Program-made: the position numbers and the translations under genes
Assembly: GCF_907177275.1 (NCBI RefSeq)
Contig: NZ_CAJSLV010000042.1
Span: forward strand, 1 to 64,000
Direction of reading: 5' to 3'
DNA length: 64,000 nt
Source: Actinacidiphila cocklensis
GTDB taxonomy: Bacteria > Actinomycetota > Actinomycetes > Streptomycetales > Streptomycetaceae
Notes under the pieces: generated by a model
What the model was told of the DNA's origin: nothing
Database searches by the model: none
The model's input: the letters and a program-made list of their open reading frames with translations, nothing else
Part shown: positions 8,527 through 17,131 of the stretch, piece by piece
Position numbering within the stretch: the stretch's first letter is position 1
Layout: every line of letters begins with the position of its first letter

Positions 8527-9342
8527 GTGGTCATCAACGAGGGGCCTCGCGCGGGAAGTCCCCGCACCGCACCACCGCATAGCCGTGCCCCGTCATGGAG
8601 CGCCGTGACCGGGATCCACACGCCGGGCGCGGTGACCGGCGACGGCCCGGCCGTGCAGGCACCGGCAGCCGGCAGCCGCGCGTCGACGGCGCTACTGGAG
8701 GCGGAGGGCATATCCGACGAGCAGCTCCTGGAGATGCTGCGGGCCTTCGGCCTCGACTCCCCGCTGGGACAGAAGGTGTACCAGCGGCTCCTGCGCTACG
8801 AGTTGGCGGCGCTCAACTCCTGGATGAGCAGCGGCCTGATCTGGGAGAAGATCGCCACCCTCACCTACGCCAAGTCCGGTGCCGCCTACCGCGGGCGCAG
8901 CGTGTGGACCAGGCAGGAAGGCGAGGAACTACGCAAGGACACCGTCGCCCAGGGCCTTCTTGAGCTGGAGAAGATGGTGCTCGGCAGCTGGGATCCCGCC
9001 CTGGGCGCGGGGTTGAAGACGTTCTTCACCACCCGATGCCTGTGGATCTTCCTCAACAACTACAAGAAGCTGCTGCGCACCAAGAAGATCGTGCTGGTGC
9101 CGCTGGAGGAGATGCCGACGGCGCACCCGAGCGACCCCCAGGACGTGGTGGTGGCGCGGGAGACCGCCCGCGAGGCGCTGTCGCAGCTCCCGCGGGAGAT
9201 GCAGATGATCCTCCAGCTGCGGGCCGAGGACTACACGAACCGGGAAATCGCGGAACTGGTCGGCATCACGGAGAAAGCTGTGGAGGGCCGCCTTCACCGC
9301 TACTACGAGCGCAACCAAAGGGGGGGCTTCGATGAGCAGTGA
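8527..9342 (+). CDS. Sigma-70-like regulatory protein with region-4 HTH
   Basis: A 271-residue protein starting at a GTG with GAGGAGG just upstream. After a disordered ~60-residue N-terminus, LRYELAALNSWMSSGLIWEK and a FFTTRCLWIFLNNYKKLL segment fit a sigma region-2-like helical part. The C-terminus has a clear region-4 helix-turn-helix: LPREMQMILQLRAEDYTNRE then IAELVGITEKAVEGRLHRYY. This is the layout of extracytoplasmic-function-type sigma factors of actinomycetes, with an unusual N-terminal extension. No anti-sigma factor is adjacent. It is translationally coupled to the next gene. Confidence 0.7.
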   Translation: MVINEGPRAGSPRTAPPHSRAPSWSAVTGIHTPGAVTGDGPAVQAPAAGSRASTALLEAEGISDEQLLEMLRAFGLDSPLGQKVYQRLLRYELAALNSWMSSGLIWEKIATLTYAKSGAAYRGRSVWTRQEGEELRKDTVAQGLLELEKMVLGSWDPALGAGLKTFFTTRCLWIFLNNYKKLLRTKKIVLVPLEEMPTAHPSDPQDVVVARETAREALSQLPREMQMILQLRAEDYTNREIAELVGITEKAVEGRLHRYYERNQRGGFDEQ

Positions 9343-10222
9343 GCACGGCTCGTACGGCCGGCACCCGGCACCCGGTATGTGGGCCGGGCTGCCAGGCTCC
9401 ACCGCCATGGGCTCCCCCGAGCAACCGCCAGGCTGCGAGGCGGCCCCAGCCCGCACCGGCCACCCTGTACACGACCCCGGCAGCCCCCCGTACGCGTGGC
9501 ACGGCCCGCACGGGACCGACCCGGCCGGGCATGAGGCCGAGCCCCTCGCTCTGCACGAGTACCTGCTCCTGCTCGGCGGGCACACCACCCAGGCCACCTC
9601 TTCACCGCCCGCCGGCACCGGGACCGTTCCACAGCCCGCCGGCCCGCCGCCGGCACCGGATACCGCCGACCGGCCGCTGACCGTCGGCCGGGGCCAGGAG
9701 CTCACCGCCGCCGAGGCCGACGCGCTGATCGCCAGCTCCTCACTGGGCACACCCGGCGTGGCCGACATAGCAGCGCGTACCAGCGAAGAAGACGCCGCCG
9801 ACGTCATGCAACGCCTGCACGCCCTGCGACAGCCGCCAGCCGAACCGCCGCCGGCCGAGTACGCCTTCGAACGGTGGATCGAGAAGTCCCACAACCTCCC
9901 GCACGCACTGATGCGCATGGGGCACTCCTACGCGCGGCAGCACTTCAACCACCGCGCCGACCTGTGCTTCCGCGCCGCGATGGCCGCCGGGCACCCCGAC
10001 GCCGAACAAGCACTGGCGGCACTGCCCCGCACCCGCGAAGGCCTCATCGAACCCGGCCGCGATCCCGGCGGGCATCGCACCGACGAGGCCCGCTCCCCCG
10101 CCGGCACGCACGACGTGCGCCTGGAGGACGACGCGATGCCTTCGGCCTTTGCCGACAGCCCCGGCAGCGCCGCACAACCGGCCCGAGGCCTGGGCTGGGC
10201 ATCGGGCATGCAGGCCATCTGA
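9332..10222 (+). CDS. Hypothetical protein coupled to the sigma-factor-like gene
   Basis: Starts at an ATG inside the end of the sigma-factor-like gene (11-base overlap), implying translational coupling. The first ~120 residues are Pro/Gly/His-rich and probably disordered. The more ordered centre reads ELTAAEADALIASSSLGTPG and IAARTSEEDAADVMQRLHAL, then a helical part with HALMRMGHSYARQHFNHRAD and CFRAAMAAGHPDAEQALAAL, which resembles a tetratricopeptide-like pair. No named family recognised. Co-occurrence with a sigma factor suggests a regulatory or sensory partner. Confidence 0.6.
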   Translation: MSSEHGSYGRHPAPGMWAGLPGSTAMGSPEQPPGCEAAPARTGHPVHDPGSPPYAWHGPHGTDPAGHEAEPLALHEYLLLLGGHTTQATSSPPAGTGTVPQPAGPPPAPDTADRPLTVGRGQELTAAEADALIASSSLGTPGVADIAARTSEEDAADVMQRLHALRQPPAEPPPAEYAFERWIEKSHNLPHALMRMGHSYARQHFNHRADLCFRAAMAAGHPDAEQALAALPRTREGLIEPGRDPGGHRTDEARSPAGTHDVRLEDDAMPSAFADSPGSAAQPARGLGWASGMQAI

Positions 10223-10495
10223 CCGCCTCCGGACGGGTCGCTCGGCGTGAGCGTCCAGGCAGCTGAGGCCGCGCAGGCCGACGGTGAGTTACGCAGCACG
10301 CACGGCTCGGATGCCACACCCGGGCCGCGGGCAGCATGAACTGCGGGAGGGGCACCGCCCCGCACAGCGACAATGCCGGGCCGGCACTCGGGCAGGACCG
10401 GGCGGGCCGGCGGCCTACTGCGGGCCACTGGGCCGGGCAGGTGCCGCGCACCGGTGAGCGCGGCAGTCAAGACAAGCAATGCCGGGAGGGCATCG

Positions 10496-11236
10496 ATGAA
10501 TCTGGTCAGCGGGCTGGCCGTGGCCGTGGTGGCTGCCGCCGTGTATGTCGGATGGCGCCTGTTCCACTACCCCGGCGGCTGGGACTTCGCCTTCGGCACG
10601 GCCCACGCCAGCGCCCGAGCCGACCTCGACCGCGCCCGCCGGCAAGCCGACACCCTCAAGCGGGAATCGGACAAGGAACTCAACGCCGCCCACGGCCACT
10701 TGAAGCGTGCACAGCACCAGCAGCGCGAGCAAGCGCGCGCCATCGAGCGGCGGATCGCCGGGCTGCTCCGCCCCGGACGCGGAAGCATGATCAGCCAGCT
10801 CGGGGACGTCAGCCTGCACGAGCACAGCGTCCTCGTCGACGACAAGGAGATCCCGCTGGCCGACCTGGTCGTGCGCCTCGATCACGCCCAGCACCAGCAC
10901 TTCCTGTACCTCACCCCGGCCGACGGCAACGTCTGCCTACACCGCTACCCGCGCAGCGACCACGAAGAGGACATCGTCCGCCGCTTCGCCATCCGCCTGG
11001 AAAACGCCATAGCCGACGAGAACGCCTACCGCATCCGCGCCACAGCACAAGCAGAAGTCGCTGAGAAGGAACTCGCCGAGGTTCGCGCGGACACCACCGC
11101 CCAGGACACAGCACGCGCGCACATCTCTGAGGTAGAAGAACGCCAGCGACACGACACGCGGCACCACGACGCCCACCAGAACCTCGAAGCCGCACGCGAC
11201 CGGTGGCAGGAGCTCACCGGGAAACGCCCCCGCTGA
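10496..11236 (+). CDS. Membrane-anchored coiled-coil protein
   Basis: The start is taken as the ATG at 10496 after GGGAGGGC; it gives a protein of ~246 residues beginning MNLVSGLAVAVVAAAVYVGW, a single N-terminal transmembrane anchor. Long charged helices follow (ARADLDRARRQADTLKRESD, GHLKRAQHQQREQARAIERR), then a beta-rich centre (SLHEHSVLVDDKEIPLADLV), then a second coiled coil (AQAEVAEKELAEVRADT). Topology suggests a membrane tether with a cytoplasmic coiled-coil body. No family recognised. It follows the sigma-factor pair on the same strand but ~270 bases downstream. Confidence 0.6.
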   Translation: MNLVSGLAVAVVAAAVYVGWRLFHYPGGWDFAFGTAHASARADLDRARRQADTLKRESDKELNAAHGHLKRAQHQQREQARAIERRIAGLLRPGRGSMISQLGDVSLHEHSVLVDDKEIPLADLVVRLDHAQHQHFLYLTPADGNVCLHRYPRSDHEEDIVRRFAIRLENAIADENAYRIRATAQAEVAEKELAEVRADTTAQDTARAHISEVEERQRHDTRHHDAHQNLEAARDRWQELTGKRPR

Positions 11237-11368
11237 CATGACCGGCCCCTGGGTGGAGGCCGTGCGACCACCACTCGATGCGCGCACTGGCGGCGTGCGA
11301 ACGAGTTCTCCACACTGGGTAGCTACTCGAAGGAGCCCAAGGGGGGTGGCACGCTGCTTACGGAGATC

Positions 11369-11803
11369 ATGATTGATAGCGGAACAGGCCAGGAGGCCGA
11401 TCTGCGTTCGCTGGCCGACTGGTTACGACGCGAGCCTTCACTGCGCATGGCCCAGCTCTCCCTCAGGCAGGCGGACACGCAGCCGGGGAGCATGGGCGGC
11501 TGGGTGGAGGCCGTCCAGATGGTCACAGACAACGGGTGGCAGGCGGCTTCGTTCGTCTTGTCGCTGATGACGTGGCGACAGACCAGGCCCACCGGTCCAC
11601 CGGTGACGATTCGCCGCGGAGATGTCGAGGTGGTCCTGACCTCTGGTGACCCGCAGGAAGCCGCCCGGATCGCTGAGCTTCTCCAGCGGACCGCAGATGC
11701 CGCAGGCCCCGAGGACCGCAACGTTCACGGCTCCCAGGGCGGTGCGGACGGCAACGACACCGGTACCGATGCCAGCACCGAGGACGTGGGGCAACAGCCG
11801 TGA
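11369..11803 (+). CDS. Effector-associated constant component (EACC1-like) protein
   Basis: A 144-residue protein matching the EACC1 pattern: an ELRSL-type opening (DLRSLADWLRREPSLR), a Gly-rich turn GSMGGWVEAVQ, a hydrophobic centre and a VTIRRGDVEVVL strand pair. EACC1 domains were defined as constant components beside caspase-like, trypsin-like and other effectors in predicted actinobacterial conflict systems. The next gene, overlapping by four bases, is such a caspase-like effector, which strongly supports the call. The C-terminal ~35 residues are acidic and disordered. Role inferred: recruiting or restraining the caspase. Confidence 0.75.
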   Translation: MIDSGTGQEADLRSLADWLRREPSLRMAQLSLRQADTQPGSMGGWVEAVQMVTDNGWQAASFVLSLMTWRQTRPTGPPVTIRRGDVEVVLTSGDPQEAARIAELLQRTADAAGPEDRNVHGSQGGADGNDTGTDASTEDVGQQP

Positions 11804-12942
11804 GCAGCCGGCCGGATCCCATCGCTTCACGGGCCGTACTCGTCGGTGTGAGCCGTTACGCCTTCCTCGAGCCGTTGCCAGCTGTGGCCAACAACCTGCC
11901 CGCGTTAGCATCCTTGCTCACCGCAGCCAACGCATGGGGGCTGCCCGAAGGCCATTGCACGATCATTTCCGAGCCCCAGAGCGGCCAAGAGGTCGCTGAC
12001 GTCCTCTGGCAGCAGGCACAGGAAGCTACCGACACCCTGCTGTTCTACTTCGGCGGGCACGGGCTCATCGACAGTCGCGGCGAGCTCCTGCTGGGCCTGG
12101 CAAGCTCGCGTCATGGCCGCAGCCACACGGGGATCTCCTACCAGTGGCTGCGCGAGGCCATGGGGGAAGGCCGATCCCAGCGCTACGTGGTGATCCTCGA
12201 CTGCTGCTTCAGCGGCCGGGCGCTGGGCCTCATGGGCACAACCAACGATCTCGTCGACAGCGCGCAGATCGACGGCAGCTACCTTCTGGCCGCGGCCGGC
12301 GAGAACGCCCTCGCACTCGCCCCGCCCGGCGAGACCTACACCGCCTTCACCGGGGAACTGCTGGCCTGCCTGACATCCGGAATACCAGGCGGCCCTGCCG
12401 AACTCGACCTGGAAACCGTGTACCGGCACCTGCGCGAGCAACTCGCAGCAAAGGCCCGACCGGCCCCGCACAAACGCGACCGGAACACCGCCGGCGCCCT
12501 GGTACTGGCCCGCAACCGCGCCTACCGCCCCCAGGCCGCTCGCTCGGCGGTTCCCGACCCTCCGACTGCACCAGCATGGCCCGACCCCGCCTCCTTCACC
12601 ACCGCCCAGGACTTCCTTGATGCCCTCGGACAGGTTCGGGCTGTCGCCGGCTTGCCCGTGCAGCACGTCGCCGGCAGCGCCGGCGTCTCAGCCAGCACCA
12701 TCAGCACGCTGATCAACCGCACCACACTGCCTGCACGGTGGACCACGACCGGCGCCTATCTACTCGCCTGCGGCCTGACCGCCGAGCAGGAAGCCGAGTG
12801 GAAAACGGCATGGCAGCAACTACGAGCCCAATCCACAACGACCGCACCTACCGCTTCCTCGTCTCGGTCCTTAGCCGTTGAGACGAGCACAGGCCCTGCT
12901 CGCCCGCGCTGGTGGCGACGCAGTCAGACCAGCCGCGGCTAG
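11800..12942 (+). CDS. Caspase-family protease with C-terminal HTH-like domain
   Basis: A 380-residue peptidase C14 protein. The catalytic dyad is visible: His87 in YFGGHGLIDSRGE and Cys136 in VILDCCFSGRALG. The N-terminus has the usual first strand (RAVLVGVSRYAF). A linker leads to a helical domain (~260-345) reading TAQDFLDALGQVRAVAGLPV and AGSAGVSASTISTLINRTTL, an XRE-like arrangement seen fused to many Streptomyces effectors. The start GTG overlaps the stop of the EACC1-like gene. Bacterial caspases of this kind act in abortive-infection-type defence by cleaving host proteins or activating a partner toxin. The substrate here is unknown. Confidence 0.85.
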   Translation: MSSRPDPIASRAVLVGVSRYAFLEPLPAVANNLPALASLLTAANAWGLPEGHCTIISEPQSGQEVADVLWQQAQEATDTLLFYFGGHGLIDSRGELLLGLASSRHGRSHTGISYQWLREAMGEGRSQRYVVILDCCFSGRALGLMGTTNDLVDSAQIDGSYLLAAAGENALALAPPGETYTAFTGELLACLTSGIPGGPAELDLETVYRHLREQLAAKARPAPHKRDRNTAGALVLARNRAYRPQAARSAVPDPPTAPAWPDPASFTTAQDFLDALGQVRAVAGLPVQHVAGSAGVSASTISTLINRTTLPARWTTTGAYLLACGLTAEQEAEWKTAWQQLRAQSTTTAPTASSSRSLAVETSTGPARPRWWRRSQTSRG

Positions 12943-13012
12943 CCACCGCGAATCTGACTGCCGCACGGACCCGCCACCAGAACGGGCCTGGAACACCAGC
13001 CCCGCTGGGCGA

Positions 13013-13222
13013 CTAACGGCCCGCAGAGGCCGTTGGGGCCGGGCGCGGGGTGGAACCGTGCGCCGACCCATGCGAGAACAGCCCCAACCACGCCCCGACA
13101 AGCAGCAAGCCCACCACCAGTGCCGTCGAGGCCTGCTTCTTCCCCAACCGGCCGCCACGCGTACCCCCGGACTTGTTCACCCAGTGACCCGCCCGGTAAT
13201 AGCGCCCAGAACCCTGCGACAC
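13013..13222 (-). CDS. Small single-pass membrane protein
   Basis: A 69-residue protein with a strong ribosome site (AGGGGAGG, 6 bases before the GTG). A polar N-terminus (GRYYRAGHWVNKSGGTRG) is followed by one transmembrane helix, STALVVGLLLVGAWLGLF, and a short Pro/Ser tail. The ribosome site and hydrophobic helix argue that it is a real gene. Family unknown. A small palindrome CACACAGTGTG lies about 45 bases upstream. It is convergent with the caspase gene. Confidence 0.6.
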   Translation of the reverse strand: MSQGSGRYYRAGHWVNKSGGTRGGRLGKKQASTALVVGLLLVGAWLGLFSHGSAHGSTPRPAPTASAGR

Positions 13223-13980
13223 AACGCCTCCCCTTCGGTCTGTCCGCGGTGAACCCCTCCACCACAGTCACACAGTGTGGCAAGTTCCCCATCGAAACAC
13301 GACAAGATCACCCGGTTTGGCAGAAATTCATGCACTACCTAAAGCGACAGATGCGCCGCCCTGTGACATTAGTGCTGCTCGCCGCGGTACCCGCGTGCCG
13401 AGCTCTTGGCTGCGGCTGGAAGAGGTGACTGGAAGGCGCCGGACGGCAGGGTCGGTTCAGGTCTATCAGCAGGCGCTGACAGCCGAGTCCACCGACGGAC
13501 GCGGCACACTGCCCCACGAAAATGCACACGCCTCACCGCGCGAGCACTGAAGCGGAACAAATCCGCGTACGAGACTTCCATCTGCGTCGCGCGGAGACGC
13601 ACACAACGAGCGGTCGCATGGTGCATGTGATCGTCGCAAAGGAGCGGGGCCCGGTCCGGGACTGTTGGGTTAGCGCCGGGGCTGAAGGCCCTGCGGCATT
13701 TCCGGGGACAATGCGGGCGCTGGTCGTCGACCTTCACAAACGTCCCCATTGCCATCCGGACTCTAGACGCTCGACATCGCAGGCGAGTGTAGCGGTGAAT
13801 CACTGCCCTCAGAACGACGCGCTCCTCCAGTAGAACGCCGACCAGTCGGCTGGATTCCTCTCGGCAGCGGGTCCCTGTAGCGCAGGAAGCCCGGACAGGC
13901 AAACATCCACAACGGTGGCCTACCTCGGGGATGTCGCTGCATCTCGAGGGTTAACTTGACGAGGCCGCACAGACTTGGTC
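13223..13980. other. Gene-poor segment downstream of the transposition genes
   Basis: About 760 bases between the small membrane gene and the stop of the MuB/TnsC-like gene. No open frame has plausible protein character. Because both transposition genes point into it, this is where one end of a Mu- or Tn7-like element would be expected. I compared it by eye with the sequence beyond the CRISPR array (25370-25560) and found only short shared words, not a convincing set of terminal repeats. Confidence 0.5.
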
Positions 13981-14754
13981 TCAGGCCGGGTCGTCGAAGC
14001 CGTTCATCTTCCGCAGGAGCCAGAGCACTAGTTCCAGGCTGTAGGTGAGTTCGAGGTTCTCCTCCAACGCCTGCTTAAGTTCGTCGGTGAGCCCGGCCCA
14101 TGCCCGGAAATTTCCGTGGCAGCCGGCGTCATCGATAACCGGGATGTCCTCGACTGAGGCCGCATCCCATACAGGATGGAACTTGTACACGGTCTCCAGG
14201 ACTTCGTCGGGCGTGAGCGGGGTGAACTTGGTCCACAGCTTGATACGGCTCTTCCAAGCAGGGCGGGCGAGCATTCTGCGGCGGAAGTCGTGGGCGCCGA
14301 CCATGACGATGGACAGGTGGAGGTCCCGTCTGTCGTATAGGGCGCGCAAGTAGTCCAGGCTCCGGTTGTCGAGCCGCTGAGCCTCGTCGCACAGCAGGGT
14401 GTGGGGGTGCTGGGCGAGGACCGCGAGGATCGCTGCATCGCGTGCGGTGTCGCTGGTCAGGTCTGCTGGGACGTTGAGGCCCGTGGCGAGGGCGTGTCTG
14501 AAGGCTTTGATGCCGATGCCCAGGGGCTGGACGGGCACGGTGGTGTTCGGGGCGAGGTCGTGCAGGGTCACGCCGACGGAGAGGGTCTTGCCGGTCCCGT
14601 AGTCGCCGTATACGCACATGACCTTGTGGCCCTGGACGGCTGCGTTCAGGGCTTTTTGGGTCCGCAGGACGGCTTGGGTGGGCACGAGTCTGGCGCCGGG
14701 GACTTTCAGGTATGCGGCCAAATCGAAGGTCGGTGCGGCCGGGGCTTGGGACAT
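13981..14754 (-). CDS. MuB/TnsC/TniB-like AAA+ transposition ATPase
   Basis: A 257-residue AAA+ ATPase of the transposition-regulator class, which assembles on DNA and delivers target to the transposase. Walker A is GDYGTGKT (50-57). Walker B is TLLCDEAQRL (119-128), whose DEAQ form is typical of TnsC/TniB/MuB rather than IstB. Sensor 1 lies in SIVMVGAHDF, and arginines at 158-160 could provide the finger. The first ~40 residues resemble the MuB/TniB lead-in. There is no added DNA-binding domain, so it is at the short end of the class. Its ATG overlaps the transposase stop by one base, so the pair is coupled. It is the last gene of the Cas operon. Confidence 0.85.
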   Translation of the reverse strand: MSQAPAAPTFDLAAYLKVPGARLVPTQAVLRTQKALNAAVQGHKVMCVYGDYGTGKTLSVGVTLHDLAPNTTVPVQPLGIGIKAFRHALATGLNVPADLTSDTARDAAILAVLAQHPHTLLCDEAQRLDNRSLDYLRALYDRRDLHLSIVMVGAHDFRRRMLARPAWKSRIKLWTKFTPLTPDEVLETVYKFHPVWDAASVEDIPVIDDAGCHGNFRAWAGLTDELKQALEENLELTYSLELVLWLLRKMNGFDDPA

Positions 14755-16436
14755 CAGTGGCTGCTCCTTGGGTCGGCAGCGGGAGGTGGTTCGGGGGGAG
14801 CGGCCCAGGAGGCGGTCGGGGGCGGCAGGAGCAGGAAGGGCTCGGCTCTGCCTTGCCGTAGTGGCCCCGGTGCCGGTTTGGCTTGTTCGTCGGGTGCCCA
14901 GGTCGGCGTGGGGGCGGGCAGAGGCAGCAGGTCGCGATACGGGGTGGGCTCGGCGGGTGGCTCGTCGAGATCTTCGAGGTACTGGGCGGCCTGGTCATGG
15001 GACATCGCCTCGGCGAACCGGGGTGGTTGGGGGGTGGTGGTCGGGGCGTGACGCTCGATGCGGAGCATTTCAGCGCGTTCACGCTTGCGGCTGATCTGCT
15101 TGGCTTTGCGGTCGGCGGCCTGGCGTACTGCGCGGCGCTCTTGCGGGGTCGCCTGGTTGGTGGCGACAGCGGAGCCGAGGTGCTTGCCGGTGGTCGCGTC
15201 GTACAGTTCGATTTCCCGGTCCTGGTTGGGCATGTGCCGCAGCATGACCATCGTGCCGGCCGATGCGTCGTCGTTCATCCAGGGCGCGGTGTAGCGGTTG
15301 TTCTTCCATTGAACGCCCTTGTTCGTGATCTTCCGTGGTTTGTCGGGGCCGGCGAGGGTGTAGGTGTGGAGTGCTTCTGCGTCGATGTTGAAGATGACGG
15401 TGAGGTCGTTGTCCCATGCCTGTGCCGGTGTGCGGTCGCCCAGGTGGGGTTTGGGCCACCGGTTGTTCCATTCGTCGATCCAGCGTTCGACCTTGGTGAC
15501 GAAGTCCTTGAAGGACATCAGGCCGTCGGTGCTGGTGGGCTTTTTCGATCCGCTGGGCCGGGTTCGGGGCTGCTTGCCTGGCGGGGCGTCTTCGATGAAG
15601 CCGGGCAGGCCTTGGAATAGGTTCGATTTGACGGCGCTGTTGAGGCCCTCGACGGTTCCCTTGCGGTCGGGTCTGCGGGGTGGCAGCGGGTGCAGGGGAA
15701 CAGCGAGGTTGCCGAAGGCCTGGCTGACGACAGTGCTGAGGAAGTCCGCGCCGCGGTCGATGCGGACGGTCTGGGGCCGGCCTCCGAAGGGTCCGTAGGG
15801 GCCGCCGCGGGCCAGGGCGGCGCGTGCGGCGGCCATGATCGAGCCGCTGTTGGGAAATCCCGGGGTGATGGATTTGCCGGGAACTACCTTGGTGGAGCCG
15901 TCGATGAACCAGGTGATCCACGGCTTGGCGGGCTGGCCGTCGACGTTGACCCACACGCTTGCCTGGACATGGTCGCCTTCCCAGACCTGGTTGCGGTGGT
16001 CGAAAATCTCTCGGCCGTGGACGGTGTAGCGGCGTGCCGCGCACTCTCCGTGGCGCAGGCCCTCGAGGAATGCCTTGTCGAAGGCGGCGTTGACGGCGCT
16101 GTAGAAGGTGGCCAGGCACGGCAGCGGAGGGTCGTCCTCGTAGGGGTGCGTGGTCAGGCGCTGCCAGGTGGCGTTGATGTTTCCGCGCTGGATAGCGACT
16201 TCGTCGATCATGTTGGCGGTAAGGGTGAAGCGTTTGCGCTGGGCGGGGGTGTAGGTGCCGCCGTGGGCGCGGGCGTTGTCCATCCACCGTTTCACGGTCT
16301 TTTCGTCGACGCCGTAGGTCCTGGCGACGGTCTTGCGGTGGGGTGCGGTGTCGGTGTTCTGCTGTTCCAGTTCCAGCAGGTGCCGGACGGATTCGGTGCG
16401 TAGTTCGATGTCCTGTGCGGGGATGTGTGCGGGCAT
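14754..16436 (-). CDS. Mu-type DDE transposase (MuA/TnsB/TniA-like)
   Basis: A 560-residue transposase if started at the ATG with AGGAG ~10 bases upstream; the open frame runs further but without family sequence. An N-terminal HTH covers ~33-55 (RKTVARTYGVDEKTVKRWMD). The RNase H-fold core carries a full DDE triad: Asp155 in VWEGDHVQASVWV, Asp227 in VRIDRGADFLS and Glu263 in RKGTVEGLNSAVK, with 35 residues between the last two. A beta-barrel part follows (MVMLRHMPNQDREIELYD), then a basic helix (QISRKRERAEMLRIER) and a Pro-rich tail (~470-560) such as contacts the ATPase in this class. It begins 41 bases after the cas6e stop with no terminator between, so it appears to be in the Cascade operon. 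Similar pairs exist in actinobacteria without CRISPR. Confidence 0.9.
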   Translation of the reverse strand: MPAHIPAQDIELRTESVRHLLELEQQNTDTAPHRKTVARTYGVDEKTVKRWMDNARAHGGTYTPAQRKRFTLTANMIDEVAIQRGNINATWQRLTTHPYEDDPPLPCLATFYSAVNAAFDKAFLEGLRHGECAARRYTVHGREIFDHRNQVWEGDHVQASVWVNVDGQPAKPWITWFIDGSTKVVPGKSITPGFPNSGSIMAAARAALARGGPYGPFGGRPQTVRIDRGADFLSTVVSQAFGNLAVPLHPLPPRRPDRKGTVEGLNSAVKSNLFQGLPGFIEDAPPGKQPRTRPSGSKKPTSTDGLMSFKDFVTKVERWIDEWNNRWPKPHLGDRTPAQAWDNDLTVIFNIDAEALHTYTLAGPDKPRKITNKGVQWKNNRYTAPWMNDDASAGTMVMLRHMPNQDREIELYDATTGKHLGSAVATNQATPQERRAVRQAADRKAKQISRKRERAEMLRIERHAPTTTPQPPRFAEAMSHDQAAQYLEDLDEPPAEPTPYRDLLPLPAPTPTWAPDEQAKPAPGPLRQGRAEPFLLLPPPTASWAAPPEPPPAADPRSSH

Positions 16437-16477
16437 GCGGGGTAGCTCCTGCGCTGGCTGGGCCAGGGGCGGGGTTG

Positions 16478-17131
16478 TCAGGCCGGGGCGAGGGTGAGCA
16501 GGCCGGCGCCGTAGGCCTTGGCCTTGCCGATGCCGCGGGTGAGGGTGTGGCGCAGCTGGTCGGCGTCGGTGATCGTGGCGTGGCCGTCGAACTGGATGAG
16601 GGAGTGGCAGGGGCCGGTGGGGTCGCGGCGATGGAAGGCGCGGATGGTGGCGTCGGTGGTGTGGATGACCAGTCCTGCGCGGGCGGCCCGCCGGGTCCAC
16701 CAGGCGGTGGCGTCGGTGCCGTTGAGAGCGATGCGGCGCGGTGGCTTGCTGGGGTCGGTGGGGTGGGGTTGGAGAGTGATGGGGTTGGCGGTGATGCGGT
16801 AGCGGACGGTCATGCCGCAGGTCAGCAGGCGCAGGATCGGGGTGAGGTCGTGGACGTGGGCGGTGCCGTAGCCGCCCGGCAACTGGTGCAGCAGCGGGGG
16901 GTGGGTGGTCTGGACGATGAGCGTGGGGGCGGGGCCGGGCTCGAGGCGGAAGAGCAGGCCGGAGGATTGGCGGGGGTGGGGTCCGAGGTTGTCGGGGGCC
17001 AGGCGCATGACGGTCTTGTGGAGGGCGACGGTGTCGAACAGGTCACGGCGGGCGTGGGGGTTGCTGCGGCGCAGGCGGATGTGGGTGAGGGTGGCGGTCA
17101 GGGGGCCGGCGTCGAGGACGGCGGGCGGCAT
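16478..17131 (-). CDS. cas6e: Cas6e, CRISPR RNA-processing endoribonuclease
   Basis: A 217-residue Cas6e (CasE/Cse3), which cuts the pre-crRNA repeat and stays on the 3' hairpin in Cascade. The start is the ATG with AGGAG 6 bases upstream; it overlaps the cas5e end by 34 bases. The likely catalytic histidine is His38 in LFDTVALHKTVMRL, matching the family's HK/HR-x-LM motif. The C-terminal glycine-rich loop GIGKAKAYGAGLLTLAP is intact. Length is normal. The repeats upstream of cas3 are presumably its substrate. Confidence 0.92.
   Translation of the reverse strand: MPPAVLDAGPLTATLTHIRLRRSNPHARRDLFDTVALHKTVMRLAPDNLGPHPRQSSGLLFRLEPGPAPTLIVQTTHPPLLHQLPGGYGTAHVHDLTPILRLLTCGMTVRYRITANPITLQPHPTDPSKPPRRIALNGTDATAWWTRRAARAGLVIHTTDATIRAFHRRDPTGPCHSLIQFDGHATITDADQLRHTLTRGIGKAKAYGAGLLTLAPA

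Noticed and set aside
13369..13902. 177-codon minus-strand frame downstream of the MuB/TnsC-like gene
   Set aside because: Arg/Ser/Cys-rich sequence without family resemblance or ribosome site, in a region of irregular composition.
13223..13980. Possible Mu/Tn7-like end repeats here and at 25370-25560
   Set aside because: By eye only short shared words (such as GATC followed by TTTGGCA on opposite strands) were found, with inconsistent spacing and no terminal TG/CA pair plus target duplication. A proper repeat search is needed before calling ends.
13981..16436. IS21-type istA-istB pair as an alternative identity for the two transposition genes
   Set aside because: IstB has a different Walker B context (LILDDLG) and N-terminus. 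The ATPase here has LLCDEAQ and a VMVGAHDF sensor, and the transposase has the WEGDHVQ and KGTVEGLN motifs of Mu/TniA-type enzymes.
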